From: Sorangium cellulosum
GTDB lineage: Bacteria; Myxococcota_A; Polyangia; Polyangiales; Polyangiaceae
Reading direction: 5' to 3'
NCBI RefSeq assembly: GCF_004135735.1
Contig: NZ_CP012670.1
Span: 9,371,501-9,435,500 of the forward strand
DNA length: 64,000 bases
This document shows, in pieces, positions 54,532 to 63,310 of this stretch. The notes under the pieces are model-generated. The model made no database searches, was not told the origin of the DNA, and saw nothing but the letters and a program-made list of their open reading frames with translations. The first letter of the stretch is position 1, and each line of letters opens with the position of its first letter. The translations under genes and the position numbers were made by a program.

Positions 54532-55437
54532 ATGAAGCAGCTCCCCTTGTCGGGAACGTTCACCGCCCTGGTCACCCCGTTCACGCCCGATGGCGAGGCC
54601 GTCGACTTCGAAGCGCTGGACGCGCTCGTCGAGGCACAGATCGCGGGCGGCGTCAGCGGGCTCGTGCCGTGCGGGACCACCGGCGAATCGCCGACGTTGA
54701 CCGAGGCGGAGGCGAGCGCCGTCATCCAGCGCGTCGTCGAGAAGGCCCGCGGCCGCGTGCCGGTGCTCGCGGGGACGGGCTCGTTCTCGACGAAGAAGAC
54801 CATCGCGACCTCGCGCGCCGCGCTCGCCGCGGGCGCCGATGGCGTGATGGTCGTGATGCCGTACTACAGCAGGCCCTCGCAGGACGGGCTGCGCGAGCAC
54901 CTGCTCGCCGTGGCCAGGGCCGTCTCGGGGCCGATCGTGCTCTACAACGTCCCGGGGCGAACGAGCGTCGACCTGTCCGCCGAGACGACCGACCGCATCT
55001 GCGCCGCCGCGCCGAACGTCGTCGGCATCAAGGACGCCACCGGCAACGTGCTCCGCTGCCAGGAGCTCGTGCGGCGCCTCGGCGACCGGCTCACGGTCCT
55101 GTGCGGCGACGACGCGCTGACGCTCGCGATGATGGCGCTCGGCGCGCAGGGCGTCATCAGCGTCACGTCGAACGTGCTGCCGCGCGAGGTCAGCGCGGTG
55201 ACCCGGCGCTTCCTGGAGGGCGACCTCGCGGGCGCGCGCGCGGCCCACCTGTCGCTCCTGGAGCTGCACGGCCTGATGTTCGTCGAGCCGAACCCCGCCC
55301 CGGTCAAGGTCGCGCTCGCCGCGATGGGGCGCATGAGCCCCGCGGTCCGGCTGCCTCTCTCGCCGGCCAGCGAGGCGACCCGGCAGCAGATCGGCGAGGC
55401 GCTGCGGCGGCTCGAGGCGGGGCGCGGGGCGTCGTGA
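54532..55437 (+). CDS. dapA: 4-hydroxy-tetrahydrodipicolinate synthase
   Basis: Condenses pyruvate with aspartate semialdehyde at the entry to the lysine/diaminopimelate branch. 301 residues, TIM barrel: GTFTALVTPFTPDGEAVDF at the start, CGTTGESPTLTEAE, YYSRPSQDGLREHL, VLYNVPGRTSVDLS (active-site Tyr) and the Schiff-base Lys in VVGIKDATGNVLRC. The stop overlaps a possible GTG for dapB. Standard family length. Confidence 0.96.
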   Translation: MKQLPLSGTFTALVTPFTPDGEAVDFEALDALVEAQIAGGVSGLVPCGTTGESPTLTEAEASAVIQRVVEKARGRVPVLAGTGSFSTKKTIATSRAALAAGADGVMVVMPYYSRPSQDGLREHLLAVARAVSGPIVLYNVPGRTSVDLSAETTDRICAAAPNVVGIKDATGNVLRCQELVRRLGDRLTVLCGDDALTLAMMALGAQGVISVTSNVLPREVSAVTRRFLEGDLAGARAAHLSLLELHGLMFVEPNPAPVKVALAAMGRMSPAVRLPLSPASEATRQQIGEALRRLEAGRGAS

Positions 55438-55466
55438 AATCCAACGGAGATCACCGAGGCGTGCCC

Positions 55467-56330
55467 ATGGGCACGCTGCTGGAGGCGGCCGCGGCCGAGG
55501 AGGTGCGCTCGCTGAAGGTCGCCGTCCACGGCGCGAGCGGCAGGATGGGGCAGGCGATCGTCCGGCTCGCCGCGGGCGAGCGCGCCCAGATCGTGGGCGC
55601 CATCGTGTCGCGCGGATCCTCGCGCATCGGCCGCGACGTCGGCGAGCTCGCGGGCACGGGCAACCTCGGCGTGGCGATGAGCGACGACACCAGCGCGGGG
55701 CTGCTCGGCGCGGACGTGGTCATCGACTTCTCGCGGCCCGAGGCGCTCCCCCGGCTCCTGCACCTCGCCGTGCGGGCCAAGGTCGCCGTGGTCAGCGGCA
55801 CCACGCGCCTCGACGCCACGTGCGAGCGGCTGCTCGACGAGGCGGCGCGGCACGTGCCCGTCCTCTGGTCACCGAACACGAGCATCGGCATCCATGTGCT
55901 CGCCGAGCTCGCGGCGAGCGCCGCGCGGAGGCTCGGGCCGGGGTTCGACGTCGAGATCGTCGAGGTGCACCACCGCGCCAAGGTGGACGCCCCGAGCGGG
56001 ACCGCCGTCCGGCTCGCCGACGCGGTACGCGCGGCCCGGGGCGACGCCGGCGGGGGCGAGCCGACCGGGGCGGCGGCGCTCTCCGACGTGTACGGCCGCG
56101 AGGGCAACGTCGGTCCCCGCAAGCCGAGCGAGCTCGGGGTCTTCGCCGTGCGCGGCGGGGACGTCATCGGGGACCACACGGTCCACCTGCTCGGCCCCGG
56201 CGAGCGCATCGAGCTCACGCATCGCGCCACCAGCCGCGATCTGTTCGCGCGCGGCGCGCTGCGCGCGGCGTGGCACCTGCACGGCAAGCCGCCCGGCCGG
56301 TACACGATGGCGGACGTGATCGAAGGCTGA
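55467..56330 (+). CDS. dapB: 4-hydroxy-tetrahydrodipicolinate reductase
   Basis: Second enzyme of the branch, NAD(P)H-dependent. 287 residues from the ATG at 55467 (CCGAGGCG upstream); an alternative GTG at 55434 overlaps the dapA stop and would add 11 residues. Marks are VAVHGASGRMGQAIV (nucleotide loop), VVIDFSRPEALPRLL, WSPNTSIGIHVL and the catalytic EVHHRAKVDAPSGTAVRLAD. Ends 103 bp before the pseudokinase start; a 35-bp inverted repeat begins just after its stop. Confidence 0.95.
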   Translation: MGTLLEAAAAEEVRSLKVAVHGASGRMGQAIVRLAAGERAQIVGAIVSRGSSRIGRDVGELAGTGNLGVAMSDDTSAGLLGADVVIDFSRPEALPRLLHLAVRAKVAVVSGTTRLDATCERLLDEAARHVPVLWSPNTSIGIHVLAELAASAARRLGPGFDVEIVEVHHRAKVDAPSGTAVRLADAVRAARGDAGGGEPTGAAALSDVYGREGNVGPRKPSELGVFAVRGGDVIGDHTVHLLGPGERIELTHRATSRDLFARGALRAAWHLHGKPPGRYTMADVIEG

Positions 56331-56332
56331 CG

Positions 56333-56489
56333 GCGTCCCTGTCCGGCAGAGGACCGGCGCGCGATCCAGCGCGCGGCGAGCGAGGCCACAAGGTGGTCCG
56401 CAGCGCCTCGCCGCACTAGGCTGTCGTGTTCGTATGGAGACGCTCGCTGCGCGGATCGCGCGTGCCGGTCCTCTGCCGGACAGGGACGC
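56333..56489. repeat. 35-bp inverted repeat flanking the pseudokinase start
   Basis: Left arm 56333-56367 and right arm 56453-56489 are reverse complements except for a 2-bp insertion (TG) in the right arm. The arms include GTCCGGCAGAGGACCGG and its complement. The 85-bp loop contains the start region (ATG at 56434). The right arm lies within the first codons of the gene. Confidence 0.85.
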
Positions 56490-58668
56490 TGTGGGCTGGG
56501 TCATCCGCCTGGCGAAGCGCGTCGAGCGCATGCACGCGCGCGGGACGGTGCACGGGCGGCTGTCGGCCGCGTGCGTGCTCTCCGAGGACGCGCCGTGCAC
56601 CTCGAAGGGGTGGCTCTCCGATCCGATCGCGACGCCGTCGTCCGTGAGCTATCGCTCGCCCGAGCGGGCGGCCGGCGAGGGGCCGTCGCGCCGGGACGAC
56701 ACGTGGGCGCTCGCGGTGACCCTCTACGTGACGCTCTCGGGGAAGCTCCCCTTCCCTGCCAGGAACGACAGGGAGCTGCGCCGCGCGATCGGCGCCGGGG
56801 CCGCGCCCAGGATCACGCCGCCCGGCGCGGCGGGCGACGCGCTGTGGCTCGTCCTCGAGCGGGCGCTCGCGCGCGACGCGGCACAGCGGATCGTCGAGGT
56901 CGCGGAGCTCCGCCGCGCGCTCGAGGCGGCGCGGCCGGACGGCGGCGGCCTGGATGAGCTGCCCCCGCTCGACGAGCCCGCGCTCGCGGAGCCGCCGAGG
57001 ACCGCGCCGGCGCCGCGCCCGTCGAGCAGCGGGCTGAGGCGGGCTTCCAGCTCGCCTCCGGGCGGGCGCTCCAGCTCGCCTCCGGGCGGGCGCTCCAGCT
57101 CGCCTCCGGGCGGGCGCTCCAGCTCGCCTCCGGGCGGGCGCTCCAGCTCGCCTCCGGGCGGGCGCTCCAGCTCGCTACCACCTTCCAGTCCGACCGCAGC
57201 GCGGCGGACACCGGTCCCTTTGCACGGGCTCGCGACCCTCGGGCTCCGGTCCATGGCGGGCACGCCCACCACGCCGGTGCCGGAAGCACCGGACCGCCCC
57301 TCCAATTCACAGCTCGCCTCGCCCAGCGCGCCGCCGGACCTCGCCGGCGCTGCAGTGGCGGACACCTCCAGCGGCCCGCCCGCGCAGGACGCCCCGCCCG
57401 CGCAGGACGCCCCGCCCGCGTCGGATGCGCCGCCCGCGCGATTCGAGCAGACCCCCGTTCCTGCGTCGCCCGGGCCCCGTGCGGCGCAGGAAGAGCCGGA
57501 AAGCCCGTGGCCGTGGCCGGTCCGTGAGCTGCACGCGCCGCGTGAGCTGCTCGCGCCGGTGGACCTGCACGCGCCGATAGACGCGCCGGATGCCCCGTCC
57601 GCGCCGGATGCCCCGTCCGCGCCGGATGCCCCGTCCGCGCCGGTAGACGCGCCGCACGCGCCGGTAGGCGACGCGCTGCCGCTGGAGCCGCCAGAGCCCT
57701 CCTCGCTCGCCCCGGACAGCACCGTCACGCATGCCGTCATCGACGGACGCGCAGGCACGTCGCGCGCGCCGGCCGCGGCGCCGGAACCGGAACCCCGCCG
57801 CAAGGCGCGCGCCGCCGCGCGATGGACCGTCGCGCTGGCCGCTGCCGTGGTGGCCCTCGCGGGCGCTGCCGCGGCCTGGATCTGGAGGCTCCCTCTCGGC
57901 GCCGCCCCCGCGCAGCCCGCGGGAGCGGCCGCAGCGCCGGCCGCCTGCGTCGCCCCGGCCGGGCCGGGCGTCCCGGCCGAGCCGGGCGTCCCGGCGACAG
58001 CCGGCGCGGCCACGCCCGACACGATCGCCGCGGACGCAAGCCCGGAAGGCGTGCGCGCCGCAGCGGCCGAGCCGGCGGACGCAGGGCCGGCGGACGCAGG
58101 GCCGGCGGACGCAGGGCCGGCGAGCCACGCGCAGGAGGGAGACGCGACCACGGCGGACTTCGCCGCGTGCGCGGCGCCGCTGTTTCCCGAGGGGAGCGTC
58201 GACCCCGCGACCGCGGGGCAGCTCTCGTCCGTCTGCGCCGAGATCGACCCGAGGGAGGGCGCCGCCGCGCTCCAGGGCCACCTCGCGCAGGCGGCCGGGG
58301 CCCGGGGCGCCTCGGCCGCGACCAGAGAGTGGGACCGGCTCGGCTGGTATGACCTGGCGATGCTCGCCGCCCTGCGCGCCCGCTGCTGCCCCGCGCCGCC
58401 GCCCCTCGAGCTGCCCCCCGCGCCGAAGCGCTGCGCGCCGCTCGACGCGGCGCTGAACGACCTCGGCGCGGCCGTGGCGGCGTCGTCCGGCCCGGACGAT
58501 CGGGCGGTCGCGAAGGCGACCCGACGCTACACGCAGGCGGTCCAGTGCGTCGTCCGGGCCCGCGCGGCGAGCCGTTACGGGCGTGAGGGTACGCCCAGGC
58601 GGAGCGAGGCGCGCGCCTTCAAGAAGGCGCTCGCGCGCGCGCTGCGGGACGCGGCGCCGCGGCGCTGA
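56434..58668 (+). CDS. Membrane pseudokinase with low-complexity linker
   Basis: 744 residues. Residues about 20-170 align with the C-lobe of a Ser/Thr kinase: VGWVIRLAKRVERMHARGTV, then HGRLSAACVL where HRDLKPxNIL is expected, SYRSPERAAGEGP, DDTWALAVTLYVTLSGKLPF. There is no N-lobe, no catalytic Asp and no DFG, so it should not be active. The linker is a 24-bp DNA repeat coding for GGRSSSPP (five times near 57040-57175) then Pro/Ala-rich repeats. A TM helix near 464-484 (WTVALAAAVVALAGAAAAWI) leads to a C-terminal domain with several cysteines (ADFAACAAPLFPEG, LRARCCPAPPPLELPPAPKR). Its start lies inside the loop of a 35-bp inverted repeat. Confidence 0.75.
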   Translation: METLAARIARAGPLPDRDAVGWVIRLAKRVERMHARGTVHGRLSAACVLSEDAPCTSKGWLSDPIATPSSVSYRSPERAAGEGPSRRDDTWALAVTLYVTLSGKLPFPARNDRELRRAIGAGAAPRITPPGAAGDALWLVLERALARDAAQRIVEVAELRRALEAARPDGGGLDELPPLDEPALAEPPRTAPAPRPSSSGLRRASSSPPGGRSSSPPGGRSSSPPGGRSSSPPGGRSSSPPGGRSSSLPPSSPTAARRTPVPLHGLATLGLRSMAGTPTTPVPEAPDRPSNSQLASPSAPPDLAGAAVADTSSGPPAQDAPPAQDAPPASDAPPARFEQTPVPASPGPRAAQEEPESPWPWPVRELHAPRELLAPVDLHAPIDAPDAPSAPDAPSAPDAPSAPVDAPHAPVGDALPLEPPEPSSLAPDSTVTHAVIDGRAGTSRAPAAAPEPEPRRKARAAARWTVALAAAVVALAGAAAAWIWRLPLGAAPAQPAGAAAAPAACVAPAGPGVPAEPGVPATAGAATPDTIAADASPEGVRAAAAEPADAGPADAGPADAGPASHAQEGDATTADFAACAAPLFPEGSVDPATAGQLSSVCAEIDPREGAAALQGHLAQAAGARGASAATREWDRLGWYDLAMLAALRARCCPAPPPLELPPAPKRCAPLDAALNDLGAAVAASSGPDDRAVAKATRRYTQAVQCVVRARAASRYGREGTPRRSEARAFKKALARALRDAAPRR

Positions 58669-58750
58669 GCCGCGGGCGGCGCCGGGCGCGCGGCTCGGTC
58701 GATCGACCGCCTCGCCGGGCGCGCGGTTCTGGGGTAGCGTCCGCGTTCCC

Positions 58751-60850
58751 ATGTCCAACGAAGCGAGCGATCTCCTGCTCGAAATCGGCGTCGAGGAGCT
58801 CCCCTCGTCGTTTGTCGAGGCCGCGCTCCGCGCGCTCCCGGATCTCGCAACGAAGCGCTTCGCGGAGCTCAGGCTCCGCCACGGCGCGCTCCGCGCGCTC
58901 GGCACCCCGCGGCGGCTCGCGCTGCTCGTCTCCGGGGTCGCGGCGCGCCAGCCAGACCTCGAGGAGGAGGTCACGGGCCCGCCGGTCAAGGCGGCCTTCA
59001 AGGACGGAGCGCCCACCAGGGCGGCCGAGGCGTTCGCGCAGAAGCTCGGCTGCGCCGTCTCGGATCTGCGCCGCGTCGAGGGCCCCAAGGGCGAGTACCT
59101 CGCGGGCACCCGGCGCGAGGCCGGCAAGCCCTCGGCCGAGCTCCTCCCGGCGGCCCTCTCGTCGCTCGTCGCGGCCATCCCGTTCCGCAAATCGATGCGC
59201 TGGGGGGCGGGAGATTTCGCGTTCGGCCGCCCCATCCAGTGGCTGGTCGCGCTCTTCGGCGACGAGGTCGTCCCCGTCGAGCTCGCCGGCGTCCGCAGCG
59301 GGCGCGTGAGCCGCGGCCACCGCTTCCTCGCGCCGGGCAAGATCGCGATCGGCGCGGCCCGCGACTACGTGGAGGCGATGCGCGCGGCGCACGTGATCGT
59401 CGACCCCGAGGAGCGCGCGCGCCTGATGCGCGAGCGCCTGGTCGCCGCGGCCCGGGAGGCCGGCGGGGTGCTGATCGAGGACGACTTCCTGATCGGCGAG
59501 AACCTCTCCCTCGTGGAGGAGCCGCACGTCCTCCTCGGCGGCTTCGAGGAGCGGTTCCTGGAGCTCCCGGAGCGGGTGATCCTCGAGGTCGCGCGCGGGC
59601 ACCAGCGCTACTTCGGCGTCCGCGACGAGAAGACGGGCGCGCTGCTCCCGAAGTACCTGGCGGTCGTCAACACCGCGGAGGCGCCCGAGACGATCCGGCG
59701 CGGCAACGACAAGACGATGCGCGCGCGCCTGTCGGACGCGCAGTTCTTCTACCGGGAGGACGTCAAGATCCCGCTCGCGAGCCGCCGCGAGAAGCTCGGC
59801 GGGATCGTGTTCCAGAAGCGGCTCGGCAGCGTGCTCGCGAAGGCCGAGCGCGTCGAGCGGCTCGCCCGCGAGCTCGGCCTCCTGCTGATGCTCCCCGAGC
59901 CGACGCTCATGGCCGCCGCCTCGGGGGCGCACCTCGCGAAGTGCGACCTGGTCTCGCTGATGGTGGGCGAGTTCCCCGAGCTCCAGGGGGAGATGGGCCG
60001 CGCCTACGCGCTGGCGCAGGGGGTGAGCCCCGAGGTCGCCGACGTCATCCGCGATCACTACCTCCCCAAGGGCGCTGCGGACGCGACCGCGCCGACGCAC
60101 GCGGGCGCGCTGGTCGCGATCGCCGATCGCCTCGACACGCTCGTCGGCTGCTTCGCCATCGGGCTCACCCCCACGAGCACCGCCGACCCCTACGGCCTGC
60201 GCCGCGCCTGCCTCGGCGTGCTGCGCACGCTCCTGGATCGCGATCTCGATCTGCGCCTCGGCGACGCGTTCGGCGCCGCGTACGCGGGCTACGCCGGCGT
60301 GGAGCTCAACGTCGCGCGCGAGGAGCTCGCGGCGCGCCTCGGCGAGTTCTTCGCCGACCGGCTGCGCGGCCTGCTCGCCGACCGGCTCCCGCACGACGCG
60401 GTCCTCGCGTGCCTGCCCGTCGCCGCGGATCGCCCGCTCGATCTGCGGGCGCGCGTGCGCGCCATCGACGCGCTGAGCCCGGACGTGCGCGCGCGGGTCG
60501 GCGAGGTCTTCAAGCGGGCCACCAACATCGCCGACAAGGCGCCGCCCGGCGAGCCGGTCGCGCCGTTCGGCAAGGACGTGCACCCGAGCGAGGCGGCGCT
60601 CTTCGAGGGCTACCTCAAGCTGCGCGAGCAGATCGCGTCGGACGTCCGGAGCGGCGCGTACGACGCGGCGTTCAAGGCGGTGGCGGCCTTCGCGCCGCTT
60701 CTCCACCAGTACTTCATCGACGTGTTCGTGATGACGGACGACGCGGCCGTGCGGGACAACCGCCTCCGGCTGATGCGCGCCCTGTCGGAGACCTGCGCGA
60801 GCCTGGCCCGGCTGGAGCTGCTCGGCGAGGCGCCGCGCGCCGCGTCCTGA
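58751..60850 (+). CDS. glyS: Glycyl-tRNA synthetase, beta subunit
   Basis: 699 residues, normal for bacterial GlyS. Start LLLEIGVEELPSSFVEAAL, then RGHRFLAPGKI, RYFGVRDEKTGALLPKYLAV, GAADATAPTHAGALVAIADR and GLTPTSTADPYGLRRACLG (usual PTGSxDPFALRR). The beta subunit provides tRNA binding, and alpha (GlyQ) catalyses. glyQ is not within the window. The ATG follows a possible -10 (TAGCGT, about 58735). Confidence 0.95.
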   Translation: MSNEASDLLLEIGVEELPSSFVEAALRALPDLATKRFAELRLRHGALRALGTPRRLALLVSGVAARQPDLEEEVTGPPVKAAFKDGAPTRAAEAFAQKLGCAVSDLRRVEGPKGEYLAGTRREAGKPSAELLPAALSSLVAAIPFRKSMRWGAGDFAFGRPIQWLVALFGDEVVPVELAGVRSGRVSRGHRFLAPGKIAIGAARDYVEAMRAAHVIVDPEERARLMRERLVAAAREAGGVLIEDDFLIGENLSLVEEPHVLLGGFEERFLELPERVILEVARGHQRYFGVRDEKTGALLPKYLAVVNTAEAPETIRRGNDKTMRARLSDAQFFYREDVKIPLASRREKLGGIVFQKRLGSVLAKAERVERLARELGLLLMLPEPTLMAAASGAHLAKCDLVSLMVGEFPELQGEMGRAYALAQGVSPEVADVIRDHYLPKGAADATAPTHAGALVAIADRLDTLVGCFAIGLTPTSTADPYGLRRACLGVLRTLLDRDLDLRLGDAFGAAYAGYAGVELNVAREELAARLGEFFADRLRGLLADRLPHDAVLACLPVAADRPLDLRARVRAIDALSPDVRARVGEVFKRATNIADKAPPGEPVAPFGKDVHPSEAALFEGYLKLREQIASDVRSGAYDAAFKAVAAFAPLLHQYFIDVFVMTDDAAVRDNRLRLMRALSETCASLARLELLGEAPRAAS

Positions 60851-61254
60851 GAGGGCGGGCGCGGCGGCCGTCCCGCTTGCTCAATCGCTCAAGCGGCCGC
60901 TCGCCGGCGCCCGGCTTCGCTGACCTCAGCGTCGAAATCGTCCAGAAGGCAACCACGTCCTCGAGCGCACGCGAGGTCGCGATGGGGCTCATCGAGGGCG
61001 ACCCGCCCGAAGAGCTCACCTGAGCCAACGATTCCGCGTCGTTACCGGTAATCGTCACGCGATGACGAAGGCCATAATGAGAATTTTGGCGACGTTCCCG
61101 TAATGCTCACGCTCGAGGCGCTGATCGCCTCGGGCAACGCGTCCCAGGGCCCGTGAGATGTGCTGCTGGCGTCGATCGCCGGCCCGCGAGGGCCGCCGGA
61201 GCGCGCTGGCCTCGACGGTCCTGGTGGAGTAAGGAGGGTTGACCAGGAGGCACC
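60851..61254. other. Intergenic gap, no recognised feature
   Basis: About 400 bp between glyS and the next gene. Reading all frames gives no convincing peptide, repeat or RNA signature. A good ribosome site (CAGGAGG) lies at its right end for the next gene. Confidence 0.6.
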
Positions 61255-61980
61255 ATGGGCATCTCCATCGCGTACCGCGGCAAGCTCCGTGATCCGGCCC
61301 TCGTCCCAGAGCTCGTCGGCGATCTCGCCGCCAAGGCCGAGTCCGCAGGCTGGCTCAGCAAGACCATGAAAGAGCTCGTGGCCGAGAAGCGCGTCACCTG
61401 CTCCGGTCTCGAGGGGATCACGCTCTACCCCCATCGCGAGTGCGAGCCGCTGCACTTCCATTTCGACGAGGAAGGCACGTTCACCAACCACTACTATCAT
61501 GCCCTCCTCAGCGACACGGAGATGGCGAACATGATGCGTGAAGCGCTGGCCGAGTCCGCGGCCCTCACCCGCAATCTGGCCCGGAGCACGCAGAGCTCGC
61601 AGGCGGGCGCCGGGCCGCGCATCACCGTCCCCGACCTGCCGGAGGCGCCAGGGGTCGAGTTCTTCAAGCAGGGGAGCCGTTACAACTGGACCAAGACGCA
61701 GTTCGCGGGCCCCAAGGTGCATGTCGCCGTGTGCGCCATCCTGCGTTACGTGAAGGAGCGCTATGCCCCCGATCTCGAGGTCAAGGACGACAGCGGGTAC
61801 TTCGCCAGCGGCGACTACGCGAAGCTCGAGGCCGGGCTCGCTCACGTCGAACGCCTCGCCTCGATCACGACGGACGCCATTCAAGCCGCGGCCACGTCGA
61901 GCAAGGGCCCGATGACCCTCGACGAGTTCGTGAACCGGATCAACGAGGAGATCGCCGAGGCCAGGAACAGGCTGCACTGA
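61255..61980 (+). CDS. Hypothetical protein, 241 aa
   Basis: Soluble protein with mixed sequence: SIAYRGKLRDPALVPELVGD, HRECEPLHFHFDEEGTFTNH, WTKTQFAGPKVHVAVCAILR, YFASGDYAKLEAGLAHVERL. Excellent ribosome site (CAGGAGGCACC) at the ATG. It resembles proteins seen in myxobacteria without assigned function; the His/Glu-rich HFHFDEEG suggests a metal site but is not diagnostic. No TM or signal. Confidence 0.75.
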   Translation: MGISIAYRGKLRDPALVPELVGDLAAKAESAGWLSKTMKELVAEKRVTCSGLEGITLYPHRECEPLHFHFDEEGTFTNHYYHALLSDTEMANMMREALAESAALTRNLARSTQSSQAGAGPRITVPDLPEAPGVEFFKQGSRYNWTKTQFAGPKVHVAVCAILRYVKERYAPDLEVKDDSGYFASGDYAKLEAGLAHVERLASITTDAIQAAATSSKGPMTLDEFVNRINEEIAEARNRLH

Positions 61981-62053
61981 GGAGCGGCGGGACCCGCGCC
62001 GGGAGGCATCCCGGGAGGGCAGCGCCGGGATGCCCCCGAGGGGCGACGCCCCG

Positions 62054-62941
62054 TCAGGCGACCGCCCCGGTCCAGCGCGGCGCGCGCTCGCTCGACGCCA
62101 TCGCGAGCAGCCGGCTGACGCGCTCCTCGGTCGTCGGGTGCGTCGAGAACCACTTCAGCACCGAGGCGCCCCCCGCGAGCGGGCTCACGATGAAGAGGCT
62201 GGCCGTCGCGGGCCGCGCCGCGGCCTCCGAGGGCACGACCGCCACGCCGTGCTCCAGCTTGGAGAGCGCGCTGGCGAGCGCCTCCGGGTCGCCGCACAGC
62301 CGCGCCCCGGTCTCGTCCGCCATGTACTCGCGCGAGCGCGAGATGCCGAGCTGCACGAGCGTCGCCGCGATGGGCGCGACGATCGCGAGGGCCAGGCCGC
62401 CGAGCGGGCTCCCGCCCTCCTCCTCGTCGGACTGGCCGCCCCCGAAGATCCCGGCGAAGCTCACCGCGTGGGCGATCCACGTGATGCCGGAGGCGAACGC
62501 CGCCGCGATGGTCGACACCAGGATGTCGCGGTTCTTGATGTGCGCGATCTCGTGCGCCAGCACGCCGCGCAGCTCCCGCTCGCTCAGGAGCTGCAGGATG
62601 CCCTCGGTCACCGCGACCACGCCGTGCTCCGGGTTGCGCCCGGTGGCGAAGGCGTTCGGCTGCGGGTCCGGAATCACGTAGACGCGGGGCTTCGGGATCT
62701 CCGCCCGCCGCGAGAGCTCCTCCACCATCCTGTGCAGGCCCGGCGCCTCCGCCGGCGAGACCTCGGCGGCGTGGTGCATCGCGAGCACGATGCGATCCGA
62801 CATGAAATACGCGCCCAGGTTCATGGCGAGCGCGAGCACGCCGAACAAGACGAGGTACCCCGGCCCGAGCGCCCCACCGATGGACACCAGGATCGCCGAC
62901 ATCACGCCGAGCAGCAGGATCGTCTTGATCTGATTCTTCAT
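62054..62941 (-). CDS. htpX: HtpX-type membrane zinc protease
   Basis: Inner-membrane zinc metalloprotease that, with FtsH, degrades damaged membrane proteins. 295 residues: two TM helices in the first 45 residues, then the catalytic HEIAH (130-134), IPDPQPNAFATGRNPEHG before it, two further TM segments and the third ligand in SREYMADETGARL. The tail STHPTTEERVSRLLAM is the usual HtpX end. Confidence 0.95.
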   Translation of the reverse strand: MKNQIKTILLLGVMSAILVSIGGALGPGYLVLFGVLALAMNLGAYFMSDRIVLAMHHAAEVSPAEAPGLHRMVEELSRRAEIPKPRVYVIPDPQPNAFATGRNPEHGVVAVTEGILQLLSERELRGVLAHEIAHIKNRDILVSTIAAAFASGITWIAHAVSFAGIFGGGQSDEEEGGSPLGGLALAIVAPIAATLVQLGISRSREYMADETGARLCGDPEALASALSKLEHGVAVVPSEAAARPATASLFIVSPLAGGASVLKWFSTHPTTEERVSRLLAMASSERAPRWTGAVA

Positions 62942-63082
62942 TAACTTCGTTACCTCCTCGGAACCGAGCGCTGCAAACGTCGCTCCCGGAGATCGATGTG
63001 TCGCGCCCCCGGGCCTGGCAATACCGCGCGCCCCGGATCAGCAGGCGTCCCATCCCGTGGATTCCCGCGGCCGATCTCCCGA

Positions 63083-63135
63083 CCGCCGCCCCATTTCGCC
63101 CCGATCCGTTCGCCGCCGCCCCATTTCGCCCCGAT
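63083..63135. repeat. 30-bp direct duplication
   Basis: CCGCCCCATTTCGCCCCGAT occurs twice with a 30-bp period, in the gap between htpX and the membrane gene at 63311. Confidence 0.75.
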
Positions 63136-63164
63136 TCCCCCCGAGGCGCCCGTCGGACCTGGAC

Positions 63165-63298
63165 GGCGGGCTCGGGTGGGTGGGGCAGGCTGGGGGCTCG
63201 CCGGAGGGGCGGGAGTGCAGGCGAGCCACGAAAGGGGCTCGCCGGAACGCACGCCCCGGAGGCGAGCCCCCAGCCTGCCCCACCCACCCGAGCCCGCC
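63165..63298. repeat. Dispersed hairpin element, copy 2
   Basis: Perfect 38-bp inverted repeat: left arm 63165-63202, right arm 63261-63298. The 58-bp core (63203-63260), read in reverse, is about 90 percent identical to the core of the element at 11174-11293, but the arms differ from that copy. It lies next to the 3' end of the gene at 63311. Confidence 0.9.
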
Positions 63299-63310
63299 AG
63301 GCGAGGCGCG

